DNA from: FLUQ01 sp031548325
GTDB taxonomy: Bacteria; Desulfobacterota; Desulfovibrionia; Desulfovibrionales; Desulfovibrionaceae
NCBI GenBank assembly: GCA_031548325.1
Contig: JAVBRE010000176.1
Location: 1 to 38,544 of the forward strand
Direction: 5' to 3'
DNA length: 38,544 nucleotides
Position numbers and translations under genes: made by a program. The notes beneath the pieces are model-generated. The model had not been told where the DNA came from. It saw only the letters and a program-made list of their open reading frames with translations, and searched no databases. This document shows, piece after piece, positions 23,045 to 30,635 of this stretch (positions within the stretch are counted from its first letter, which is position 1; every line of letters begins with the position of its first letter).

Positions 23045-23809
23045 TCACCGCCGTTTCGGCCTGAGCTGTTTGCCGGGCGAGTCCTGATATTCGCCGCGTT
23101 CGCTGTCGACGGACTGGTCGGGGAACTGGTCGATGTGTTCCGTGTCGGCCGGGTCGGCGGCCTTGCCGGTCAGACGGGCGACTATATCCCTGGCCATGGC
23201 GGCCATGGCTTTGTGAGCCAGGTCCGACCTGATTTCTTCAGGGTCGCCGCTTGAAAAAGCCCTGGCGCCCGCGCCGACGGCCGCGCCGGAGGCCAGCGTC
23301 CTGCCGCTTTCGTTGTCGCGCAACTGGTAGACGCAGGCCGCCTCGACGCTGGATTTGCCCTGGGCGGAAGAGCCGACGAGCATACGCCAGGTGGTGATGC
23401 GCCCGCTGAGCGCGTAGCCGGGCACGGTCGCCTGCTCGGGTTCCGGCGCGGGCCGGGCGTCTTTTTCTTTCGCTGTTTCCGCTGCGGCCGGATCGGGCAG
23501 AGGGGCGACGCTCAGGCCTTCGGGCGCGACATAAGGAACGGCGTCTTCGGCGCTGAAACCCGCAGCGTGCAGGGCGAAGATAAGCTGATCGTGAAACAGG
23601 ACGGGCAGATCGCCGCCGGGCCGGGAAGCGGGCGCGCTGAAAAGCAGCAGCATGACGGGCTTGTCCTTGCTCAGCCGAAAGCCCGTGGCGGCGGCCGGAG
23701 CGGGCGCGGGAGCGGGAGCCTTTGCCGTCTGCCCGGCATCCTTTGAGCCGCAGGCGGCGGCAAGGCCCAGCATGAGAAGCAAAGCTCCCAGGCGTAAAGA
23801 GCGTGTCAT
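23045..23809 (-). CDS. Lipoprotein of unknown function, last of a four-lipoprotein set
   Basis: From ATG 23809 the 254-residue protein has a lipoprotein signal with lipobox LAAAC (Cys at about residue 20). A Pro/Ala linker follows (PAPAPAPAAA). The folded part contains DLPVLFHDQLIFALHAAGF and, after a second Glu/Ala/Pro-rich linker, a domain with GYALSGRITTWRMLVGSSAQ. The -SGRI- stretch followed by a stress-like beta pattern recalls CsgG/LpoB-type lipoproteins, but I cannot assign a family. The end is polar. It follows the LpoB-like gene by 4 bases and is probably the last gene of that operon; atpZ comes after it. Confidence 0.65.
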   Translation of the reverse strand: MTRSLRLGALLLMLGLAAACGSKDAGQTAKAPAPAPAPAAATGFRLSKDKPVMLLLFSAPASRPGGDLPVLFHDQLIFALHAAGFSAEDAVPYVAPEGLSVAPLPDPAAAETAKEKDARPAPEPEQATVPGYALSGRITTWRMLVGSSAQGKSSVEAACVYQLRDNESGRTLASGAAVGAGARAFSSGDPEEIRSDLAHKAMAAMARDIVARLTGKAADPADTEHIDQFPDQSVDSERGEYQDSPGKQLRPKRR

Positions 23810-23813
23810 GGCC

Positions 23814-24428
23814 TTACCATCCGATTTTCGGCTTTGTCGTGGTTTTGCGAATTTCTTTTTCATCGGCCCAGAAAACTTCGCCGCTTTGGGGATCCGTCAG
23901 TTCGAGGGTGATCTGGTAGAACGCGTCGCCCACGGTCTTGGTGCGTTTTTTTATGGACCGCACCGCGCCGGTGATGATGTAGTCCGTTTCCAGCAGCGGT
24001 TTGTTGCCCTTTTTCCGGGTGGCCGTTTCGGTCAGGTCGCGCTCGGCAGCCACGTCGTCAAGGTTGCTCTCGTCGGCCAGAAAGCGTACCTGGCCGGATT
24101 TGAGAAGGCTGACGCGGATTTTGTCCGTGACGCCCTTGGTGTCGATATGCTCGTCCGTGTAATTTTTCACCTCGCGCAGGCGGATTCTGGGCGGGCTCGA
24201 AGCCTGGGCCACCCATTTGGAAGCCAGCAGCGACTGGGTCATGCTTTCGGCGGTGTTTTGCAGGTCCGTTGAACCCCATTTGGTGGTCACGGTTTCAACG
24301 GCGTGGGGATCTTCGTACTGCACCTCTCCGTCGCCGGACACCCGGCCCGTTTTGGGGCCGCCGCAAGCGGCAAGAAGCGCGCAGGCGAGAAAGAGGGCGA
24401 GGAGCGGAAAAAAACGATATGTACGCAT
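23814..24428 (-). CDS. LpoB-like penicillin-binding-protein activator lipoprotein
   Basis: The 204-residue outer-membrane lipoprotein has lipobox LAAC (Cys near residue 22). Its folded part matches the LpoB family: ESMTQSLLASKWVAQ, RIRLREVKNYTDEHIDT, then SGQVRFLADESNLDDVAAERD and ETDYIITGAVRSIKK, ending in GEVFWADEKEIRKTT. LpoB spans the periplasm to activate PBP1B in Escherichia coli, but it is not sure that this homologue has the same partner. The YcfL-like gene ends 2 bases upstream; in E. coli ycfL and lpoB are also neighbours. The longer frame upstream is antisense-type noise. Confidence 0.82.
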   Translation of the reverse strand: MRTYRFFPLLALFLACALLAACGGPKTGRVSGDGEVQYEDPHAVETVTTKWGSTDLQNTAESMTQSLLASKWVAQASSPPRIRLREVKNYTDEHIDTKGVTDKIRVSLLKSGQVRFLADESNLDDVAAERDLTETATRKKGNKPLLETDYIITGAVRSIKKRTKTVGDAFYQITLELTDPQSGEVFWADEKEIRKTTTKPKIGW

Positions 24429-24430
24429 GG

Positions 24431-24784
24431 TCAGCTCGCATCGTTGGAGATGATGAGGGTGTAATCTTTGACGCCCGGCACGGTGGAGCGTTCTTTGACG
24501 TGAATGGGAACTTCGCCTTTGATGATGATGGGTCGCCAGGCCGACTGTTCGATCAGGGCGCCGGATTTGTCGAACCACTGCATGCGGTATACGCTGTGCC
24601 GGACGGAAGATCCCTTGTTTTTCAGCACGGCGGAAACGACCAGAAAATCGCCGTCTTTGGTGTGGCTGATGCTGTCGACTTTCACGTCCTTGGTGTCCAC
24701 ATAATGATGGGTGGCTCGCCCACCGCAGGAAGCCGACAGCAGAGCAAGGCAGAAAATGACGATGGATGCGCTAGTACGCCACAT
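24431..24784 (-). CDS. YcfL-family (DUF1425) lipoprotein
   Basis: The 117-residue protein carries a lipoprotein signal with lipobox SASC (Cys near residue 20). The remaining domain is an all-beta fold with FLVVSAVLKNKGSSVRHSVYRMQWFDKSG and a late block TLIISND, as in the YcfL/DUF1425 family. The function is unknown. In enterobacteria it lies next to lpoB, which suggests a peptidoglycan-synthesis role. It overlaps the preceding lipoprotein gene by 14 bases and the LpoB-like gene starts 2 bases after it, so the three are translationally linked. Confidence 0.8.
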   Translation of the reverse strand: MWRTSASIVIFCLALLSASCGGRATHHYVDTKDVKVDSISHTKDGDFLVVSAVLKNKGSSVRHSVYRMQWFDKSGALIEQSAWRPIIIKGEVPIHVKERSTVPGVKDYTLIISNDAS

Positions 24785-26402
24785 ACTGTACTCTCAGGTT
24801 TGTGTTGGATAACTGCGTGGCCATGATGATAACCCCCCCGGCATCTTCCGGCAAGGAAACCGTGCTTTCGCAGCCGCCCAGGCGCAGGGTGAGCGTAGCG
24901 CCCCGGCCGACCTCGGCCATGGCGAGATACCCTATGTTGGGCAGGGTTTCCCAGTTGCGGACCGAAGCGGAAAAAGGGGTGGTGAACAGATCCAGAAGCA
25001 GGGTGGTCATATATCCGGCCAGCGGGGCGATGGCGCGGGTATCTTTGTTGGAAGCGGCGGCCGCCGCGGCCGCGCCCGCCATTCCGGCCCGGACGAGAGC
25101 CCGGCTGACGGCGGAGGCGATTTCCAGACGTACCTCGTCCCGCAGGGTGCGGTAGGCCAGAATGTCTGTGCGCAGCAAGGGGTAGAAAGTCAGCTCCGTT
25201 CCGGAAGAAGCTTCGGCCAGCGGCGAAGCGCCGCGCACGGCCCCGGCATAGGAAGGCAGGTCCAGCAGCAGGTAGCCGATGACAGGGAAAGGCACGCGGA
25301 TATGTTCCACCCGCAGGGCGGGCGCAAGGCCGCAGAAGGCGATGATGGTCACGTCCTGGGTGGACGGCCGTTGGTTTTCGACGGTTGGAGGCAGGGGGGG
25401 CACGTCCGGCGTCCGGGCGCCGGGATTTGCCGCCGGGCTTTCCGTCGCCCGGACGGAGGGATGTGTTTCCCGCCCGGCGGCGCTCAGAACATGGGGGTGT
25501 GAGGTCGTCCAGCCCCGCGAGACGGCCGGAACCGCCTCGGGCGGGGCGGATGGCGCGGCGCCCGTGTTCCGCTTCTTGCCGCGCGCCCCGGCCCGGACCG
25601 GAGCGGGCGCTTTGCCGCGTGCGGGCGCGGTCTTGTCCCAGGCCGCGCTGAACATGGCCTTTGCCCCGTCGTCCAAGGCTTCCGCCCGGCGCAAACTGAC
25701 CGCGGCATAGCCGGGATCTCCGGCCAGGCGGCAAAAAATGGCGCTCAGGGCGTACGAAAAGGGGTCCTGGTAATTGTTGACCAATTCCCGCACCGCCGGG
25801 TCGCTCAGTATTTCGCGCATGGAGTATTGCGCGGGCAGGCTGTCGGAATATTCCGGAGCGCCGTTCTGCTTTGTGCGCATTTTTTCCAGATTTTGTTCCA
25901 GGCGGGCCTGCGATTCCTGCAGCCACAGTTCCTGGCGCAGTTCCATCTTGCGCATCTCCACGGCCGCCCCGGAAAAGTCGCTCAGCATCATGTAATTGAG
26001 GGCGTTGAAGGTGTGCAGCAGCGAGCGCTCGTACCCCGTGCCGTAATAGCCCTGGCTGCCTCTGGCCAACAGAATGGTGCCCGCTCCGGCGGCTATGCCG
26101 CGCATGCTGAAAATGGCGCGGTTTTCATATTCCTCAAGTTGGATCAGGGCTTCGTCAAAGGCGGCGATGGACATGTTCCACTGGCCTTCAAGCTGGTAGA
26201 CGCGGGCCAGGTTCAGAGCGGTGACGAATTCCTGGTAGGATTCGTGCGTTTCGCGCATCTTTTCCAGCAGCGGAAAAGTCTCGCCCGCAGCGATGGATGA
26301 ACGGATGGTTTCCGTCCCCACCCGGCTGGCGCAGGCGGAGAGAAACAGGGCGCAGAACAGGGCTGCGGCGCAAAGAAGGGTCCTTGGTGCAGGACGGTGC
26401 AT
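24771..26402 (-). CDS. COG3014-like lipoprotein with TPR-type helices
   Basis: The 543-residue protein starts with a lipoprotein signal and lipobox LSAC (about Cys24). The first half is helical and TPR-like (LARVYQLEGQWNMSIAAFDEAL). A Pro/Arg/Ala-rich spacer of about 90 residues (roughly 250-345) follows. The C-terminal part has small-residue-rich helices and ends in GGVIIMATQLSNTNLRVQYVAY. Its order and its YcfL- and LpoB-like neighbours match an uncharacterised lipoprotein group (COG3014). It is probably a periplasm-facing scaffold. It heads the four-gene lipoprotein operon, 52 bases after the end of rlmD. Confidence 0.7.
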   Translation of the reverse strand: MHRPAPRTLLCAAALFCALFLSACASRVGTETIRSSIAAGETFPLLEKMRETHESYQEFVTALNLARVYQLEGQWNMSIAAFDEALIQLEEYENRAIFSMRGIAAGAGTILLARGSQGYYGTGYERSLLHTFNALNYMMLSDFSGAAVEMRKMELRQELWLQESQARLEQNLEKMRTKQNGAPEYSDSLPAQYSMREILSDPAVRELVNNYQDPFSYALSAIFCRLAGDPGYAAVSLRRAEALDDGAKAMFSAAWDKTAPARGKAPAPVRAGARGKKRNTGAAPSAPPEAVPAVSRGWTTSHPHVLSAAGRETHPSVRATESPAANPGARTPDVPPLPPTVENQRPSTQDVTIIAFCGLAPALRVEHIRVPFPVIGYLLLDLPSYAGAVRGASPLAEASSGTELTFYPLLRTDILAYRTLRDEVRLEIASAVSRALVRAGMAGAAAAAAASNKDTRAIAPLAGYMTTLLLDLFTTPFSASVRNWETLPNIGYLAMAEVGRGATLTLRLGGCESTVSLPEDAGGVIIMATQLSNTNLRVQYVAY

Positions 26403-26454
26403 ATTCCGTTCTCTACGTCAAGGCGGTGGCCCTGGCAAGGGCGGCGGCGGGCCG

Positions 26455-27831
26455 TCAGCGCCGCCGCTCGAGCAGGGCGATGCACTCCACGTGGGGAGTG
26501 CGGGGAAAGAGGTCCACGGCACGCACGCGCGTCGTCGCATACGCGGGGGCAAGCCGGGCGGCGTCGCGGGCCATGGTGGCCGGATCGCAACCCACCAGAA
26601 TGAGGCGGGGCGGGGCGAGGCGCATCAGCTCGCGTATCACGTTTTCGTCTAGCCCGGCCCTGGGCGGGTCGGTAACGATACAGTCGGGCGCGGCCTTCTC
26701 TTTTTGCAGGCGTTCGGCCACATTTCCGGCAACAAACGAGGCGTTGGCCGCGCCGGCTTGCTGCGCATTGCGTTTGGCAAAGGCCACGGCCTGAGGGGAG
26801 CTTTCAAAGCCGCGCACAGATAAAGCATCGCCGGCGAGCGCCAGGGCGATGCCGCCGACGCCGGAATAGAGATCCCACGCGCTTTGCACGTTCGTCAGGG
26901 CCGCGTACTCTTTGACCCCGGCGTAGAGCAGGCCCGCGGCGGCCGTGTTGACCTGCAAAAAGGCGGTTGCCGGAGCTTCCAGCAACAGGGGGCCCACCTC
27001 TTCCCATATCCGGTCCGGTCCCAGACAGCTTGTGAGCGTTTCGCCGTAGGCCACGGCGGAAAGGCTTTTTCGTTCGGAATGCAGAAAGGACGTGAGATCC
27101 GGGCACTCGCGCAGCAGGTTTTCGCCGAAGCGTTTGACGGCCGAGGCCTGCGCCGCGTTCGAAGGACCGGTGATTATTTCGACAAAGCGTTGGGGTCTGC
27201 CTTGAACGCTGTGGTCCGTCGCCCGAAACACCAGAAAGCGCAGGCAGCCGCCTTTGCCGTCCCAGGAGGGCAGGCCCGATTGCCTTGCCCAGGCGCGGGC
27301 GCAGGTCAGAATGTCCCGCGCCGGAGCAGCCGCCAGAGGGCAGTCCTCGATTTCCACAATATCGTGGGACGTCCGGCGCTTGAATCCCAAAACAGGGCCG
27401 GCGGAAGACGCGCCGAAAGCAAGCTCGATCTTGTTGCGGTAGTGAAGGTTCCGGGGTGAAGGGATAATGGGGTCATAGACCGCGCCGCCGGCCGTGAAAT
27501 CCACCTTGCCCAGGCGGCGAAAGCGCTCGACGACCTGTTTTTCCTTCCAGGCCAGTTCCGCGTTGTAGGGCAGACCGGGCCAGGGACAGCCGCCGCAGAC
27601 TCCCGCATGGGGGCAATGGGGCGCTTCGGCCAAGGGCGAGGGGGTCAGAGTTTCAAGAACCGAAGCGCGGGCGAAACGGGTCTTGAGGCTCGTTACGCGG
27701 GCCAGAAGCGTTTCCTGCGGCAAGCCCTTGTCCAGAAAGACGACAAATTCGCCGTGCCTTGCGACAGATCCCCCGTCAAGGTTCGGATCGTGGGGCGTCA
27801 GGGTCAGAACGTCATCAATGGAAATCATCAT
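26455..27831 (-). CDS. rlmD: 23S rRNA (uracil-C5)-methyltransferase, RlmD/RumA type
   Basis: The 458-residue SAM-dependent enzyme methylates a uracil in 23S rRNA. An N-terminal TRAM-like beta domain (1-60) precedes the 4Fe-4S site HCPHAGVCGGC with a fourth Cys in EDCPLAAAP. The methyltransferase domain has DLYSGVGGIALALA (SAM site), VTDPPRAGLDENVI and the nucleophile Cys in VGCDPATMARD. That motif is usually SCNPATLARD, so the Asn-to-Asp change is a small departure, but the catalytic Cys is kept. Which uracil (1939 or 747) is used cannot be told from sequence. It overlaps nfeD by 4 bases. Confidence 0.9.
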   Translation of the reverse strand: MMISIDDVLTLTPHDPNLDGGSVARHGEFVVFLDKGLPQETLLARVTSLKTRFARASVLETLTPSPLAEAPHCPHAGVCGGCPWPGLPYNAELAWKEKQVVERFRRLGKVDFTAGGAVYDPIIPSPRNLHYRNKIELAFGASSAGPVLGFKRRTSHDIVEIEDCPLAAAPARDILTCARAWARQSGLPSWDGKGGCLRFLVFRATDHSVQGRPQRFVEIITGPSNAAQASAVKRFGENLLRECPDLTSFLHSERKSLSAVAYGETLTSCLGPDRIWEEVGPLLLEAPATAFLQVNTAAAGLLYAGVKEYAALTNVQSAWDLYSGVGGIALALAGDALSVRGFESSPQAVAFAKRNAQQAGAANASFVAGNVAERLQKEKAAPDCIVTDPPRAGLDENVIRELMRLAPPRLILVGCDPATMARDAARLAPAYATTRVRAVDLFPRTPHVECIALLERRR

Positions 27832-28304
27832 CTTTCTGTCTTTTCAGCGGAAGCGCCGGGCCGGTTCAGAATTTTTACAAGCAAGTCGGACCCTTCAACG
27901 GCGGTGACCATGACCTGGGAGCCGGCCGGGCAGTCCTCGCCGCGCACCCGCCACAGGGTGTCGCCCAGGCGCACCCGACCCTGGCCGTTGACGATGGCCT
28001 GACTCACTTCGGCAGTGCGGCCCACATAGGTGGTCAGACGCCGGTTGAGGGTTTCATTCTCGGCGGGTTTGGCCCGGCGGATGAAGCGGCGGCCCAGAAA
28101 CAGCGCGACAAAGGAAAGCGGCACAAAAATCAGGCTCTGCACCTGCCAGTCCGCGATGCCGAAAAGTCCGACAAGGCCGCCGGTTGCAAAGGCCCCGATG
28201 CCGATCCAGAGCAGAAACACGCCGGGCAGCAGCATCTCGAACAGCACCAGCGCAAGGCCGAACAGGCACCAGTGCCACCAGAGAATGGGAAGAATGCCGC
28301 TCAT
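27828..28304 (-). CDS. NfeD-family membrane protein
   Basis: The 158-residue protein has membrane helices in its first 80 residues (LFEMLLPGVFLLWIGIGAFATGGLVGLFG) and a C-terminal OB-fold-type domain (GRTAEVSQAIVNGQGRVRLGDTLWRVRGEDCPAGSQVMV), the standard short NfeD layout (YbbK-like). NfeD proteins act with stomatin/SPFH proteins in membrane organisation. Here the start lies one base after the TGA of the full SPFH reading frame, so the pair was built to be coupled. The premature amber in the SPFH gene would weaken this coupling. Its last bases overlap rlmD. Confidence 0.88.
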   Translation of the reverse strand: MSGILPILWWHWCLFGLALVLFEMLLPGVFLLWIGIGAFATGGLVGLFGIADWQVQSLIFVPLSFVALFLGRRFIRRAKPAENETLNRRLTTYVGRTAEVSQAIVNGQGRVRLGDTLWRVRGEDCPAGSQVMVTAVEGSDLLVKILNRPGASAEKTER

Positions 28305-28305
28305 G

Positions 28306-28446
28306 TCAGCTCCGGTTCACTTTGGCGCTGCCCGGGCGCAGGGCGCTTTCTTTGAACAGTTCGGCTATGCCCGCCACTGAACCCATGACGCCGGTGGCTT
28401 CAAGAGGCAGCATGAGCAGTTTTTGATTATTGGAGTCGGCGAACTA
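28306..28446 (-). pseudogene. In-frame C-terminal continuation of the SPFH gene after the amber stop
   Basis: The 45 codons beyond the TAG translate to FADSNNQKLLMLPLEATGVM and GSVAGIAELFKESALRPGSA, then a short tail. LPLEA...GSVAGIAELF is the conserved C-terminal segment of SPFH/QmcA-like proteins. The frame is uninterrupted and ends with TGA one base before nfeD. One base change (for example CAG or AAG to TAG) explains the break. Confidence 0.8.
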
Positions 28447-29238
28447 CCCCAGGGCTTCGATATATTTCTGAGCCACGAAGTACTGGATGGCGGCCAGATC
28501 GCCCTTGGCAATGGCTTCGGAAACCAGGTTCGTGGCTTCCGCTTCGGCCTTGGCCGCGCGTTCGCGGGCCTCGGCCGCGCGAAAAGCGGCTTCGCGCTGG
28601 CCTTCGGCTTTCAGAATGGCGCTCTGTTTTTCGCCCTCGGCACGCAGGATTTCGCTTTGCTTGATGCCTTCGGCCTCCAGGATAGCGGCGCGCTTTTCAC
28701 GTTCGGCTTTCATCTGGCGGGCCATGGCGTCGACCAGGTCCATGGGCGGGCGGATGTCCTTGATTTCCACGCGGGTAAGCTTGACGCCCCAGGGGTGTGT
28801 GGCTTCGTCCAGCACGGACAGCAGGCGGGCGTTGATGTCGTCGCGCTTTGAGAGCAGCTCGTCCAGATCCATGGAACCCATGACCGTGCGGATGTTGGTC
28901 ATGGTCAGGTTCAAAATGGCGTATTGCAGATTGGTGACCTCATAGGCCGCTTTCTGTGATTCAAGCACCTGAAAGAAGACCACCCCGTCCGCCTTGACCA
29001 TGGCGTTGTCGCGGGTGATGACTTCTTGCGAGGGCACGTCCAGCACGTTTTCCATCATGTTGATTTTGCGGCCTATCCTGTCCATCAACGGGATGATGAC
29101 GCTGAGGCCGGGCCGCAGGGTGTGGGTGTAGCGGCCAAAGCGTTCTACTGTGAATTCGTACCCCTGGGGCACGGATTTGACGCCGAGGGCCAGAATGATG
29201 AAGGCGACGACGATAAGAGCCGGAATAAGATAGGTCAT
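28444..29238 (-). CDS. SPFH/stomatin-family membrane protein (QmcA-like), cut by an amber codon
   Basis: The 264-residue protein has an N-terminal membrane helix (about 5-22), then the SPFH/band 7 domain (GYEFTVERFGRYTHTLRPGL, NIRTVMGSMDLDELLSKRD) and a coiled coil of repeated Glu/Ala/Lys heptads with AEGIKQSEILRAEGEKQSA. It forms ring-like scaffolds in the membrane with NfeD. The frame stops at TAG (28444-28446) right after YIEALG. The same frame continues with 45 codons that read like the family C-terminus, ending at TGA 28306. So this is either a nonsense mutant, a sequencing error or a read-through case. CAGGAGACAAC is a good ribosome site for the ATG at 29238. Confidence 0.9.
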   Translation of the reverse strand: MTYLIPALIVVAFIILALGVKSVPQGYEFTVERFGRYTHTLRPGLSVIIPLMDRIGRKINMMENVLDVPSQEVITRDNAMVKADGVVFFQVLESQKAAYEVTNLQYAILNLTMTNIRTVMGSMDLDELLSKRDDINARLLSVLDEATHPWGVKLTRVEIKDIRPPMDLVDAMARQMKAEREKRAAILEAEGIKQSEILRAEGEKQSAILKAEGQREAAFRAAEARERAAKAEAEATNLVSEAIAKGDLAAIQYFVAQKYIEALG

Positions 29239-29421
29239 GTTGTCTCCTGGATGGGCCGGGTTTGGCGGATGCGCCGGCGGGAAGTTTTCAGTTTAGTACC
29301 GCATAGAGCCGGGCAGCGCAAGGCGCTATGGCTTCGCTTAGCCGCCGCGCAGGAAAAGGCCAGGGCGAAACACAAGAGGCATAAAGCAGCTTTTAGGGAT
29401 GCCGTGCGCGCTGCCTCCTCC

Positions 29422-30633
29422 TCATGCCCGCCGCAGAGCGCGCAGGACGATGCTTATGGGATGTTCAGCGGCCAGTCCGCCGCCGTGGCGCATCTGTACC
29501 CGGCAGGTGCCGCATTCGCTGGCCGAAAGCAGGGCGCGGCTTTCCTTCATGGCCCTGAAAAGTTTTTCTCCCACGGCCATGCCGATTTCATACTTGCCTT
29601 TCTTGAAGCCATAACTGCCGGATATGCCGCAGCAGCCCGCGTCCATGTCTTCCGTGACCAGGCCCGGCAAAAGCCGCAGCAGGTCCAGGCCCGTGCGGCC
29701 GATGCCCAGAGCCCGCAAATGGCAGGGCGCGTGATAGGCCAGATGCGGCGTTGAGGGAACCGCTCCGGCAAGATCCAATTCTCCGGCCAGGACCCGTTCC
29801 GTGATGAATTCGCAGGCGTCCGCCACGCCCGATGCGTACAGGCCCAGACCCTGTTCTTGGGGAAACAGTTCGCGGTATTCCCGGGTCAGCATCAGGGTGC
29901 AGCTCGGACAGGCGGTGATCACGGGAATGCCCGCTTCGGCCCAGCGGGCCAGTTCCATGCTGTTGATCCGCGCCCGGTCCATGGCGTCGTCGGCGTAGCC
30001 GCCGGCCACCAGCGGCAGGCCGCAGCAGACGAAATTTTCCGGCACAACGATGTGGTAGTTTGCGCGGGCCAGCAGTTCAACGAGATCAAGGCCCACCTGC
30101 GGCTCGTAATAGCTGATGAAGCAGCCGGGAAACAGAGCGACGGTTTTGTTCCCGGCCGTTTTTGGCCGCCGCCGGAGCAGCGCCCTGCGCCGGGCCAGGG
30201 ACGCGAAGGGAGGCAGCGGCGCTTTTTTTTCAATGCCGAAAAGGTCCATGGCCAGGCGGGACAGGGGGTTGCTCATGCCGAAATTGAGCAGGGAGGACGG
30301 CAGCCTTGAAACCAGATGGCCCAAAGCGCCGGAGTGCCCCAGCAGCCAGTCGCGCGGCGGCTGGGGGTGCTTGCGGCAATAGGCCGCCCGGGCCAGCATG
30401 TTGAAAGTCGCCACCGGCACCCCGGAAGGGCAGGAAATATCGCAGTTCTTGCAGTTCGAGCAGTATTCCAGCGACGCCTCGTCTCCGAAACCCAGCAGGC
30501 GGAAGCGTTCATAAGCCGGTCCCGTCAGCTTCGGCCCCCGGAACTTCATGGTCGCCGCGGCCACAGGGCAGTGTGCCACGCAGATGGTGCAGGCCGTGCA
30601 TTGGTCGGGGTTGTGCATGCTGTGCGCGCTCAT
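29422..30633 (-). CDS. glpC: Anaerobic glycerol-3-phosphate dehydrogenase subunit C (GlpC)
   Basis: The 403-residue iron-sulfur subunit anchors the enzyme and passes electrons to the quinone pool. Two 4Fe-4S sites are near the start: CTACTICVAHCP and CSNCKNCDISCP. Two CCG-type domains follow, with VCCGLPL and CHLRALGIG...CCGISGSYG, as in GlpC and heterodisulfide-reductase-like subunits. ATG 30633 has an AAGGG site upstream. The longer frame (to 31440) overlaps the glpAB gene and is not real. It begins 2 bases after the stop of the GlpA-GlpB fusion. Confidence 0.93.
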   Translation of the reverse strand: MSAHSMHNPDQCTACTICVAHCPVAAATMKFRGPKLTGPAYERFRLLGFGDEASLEYCSNCKNCDISCPSGVPVATFNMLARAAYCRKHPQPPRDWLLGHSGALGHLVSRLPSSLLNFGMSNPLSRLAMDLFGIEKKAPLPPFASLARRRALLRRRPKTAGNKTVALFPGCFISYYEPQVGLDLVELLARANYHIVVPENFVCCGLPLVAGGYADDAMDRARINSMELARWAEAGIPVITACPSCTLMLTREYRELFPQEQGLGLYASGVADACEFITERVLAGELDLAGAVPSTPHLAYHAPCHLRALGIGRTGLDLLRLLPGLVTEDMDAGCCGISGSYGFKKGKYEIGMAVGEKLFRAMKESRALLSASECGTCRVQMRHGGGLAAEHPISIVLRALRRA

Positions 30634-30635
30634 GG

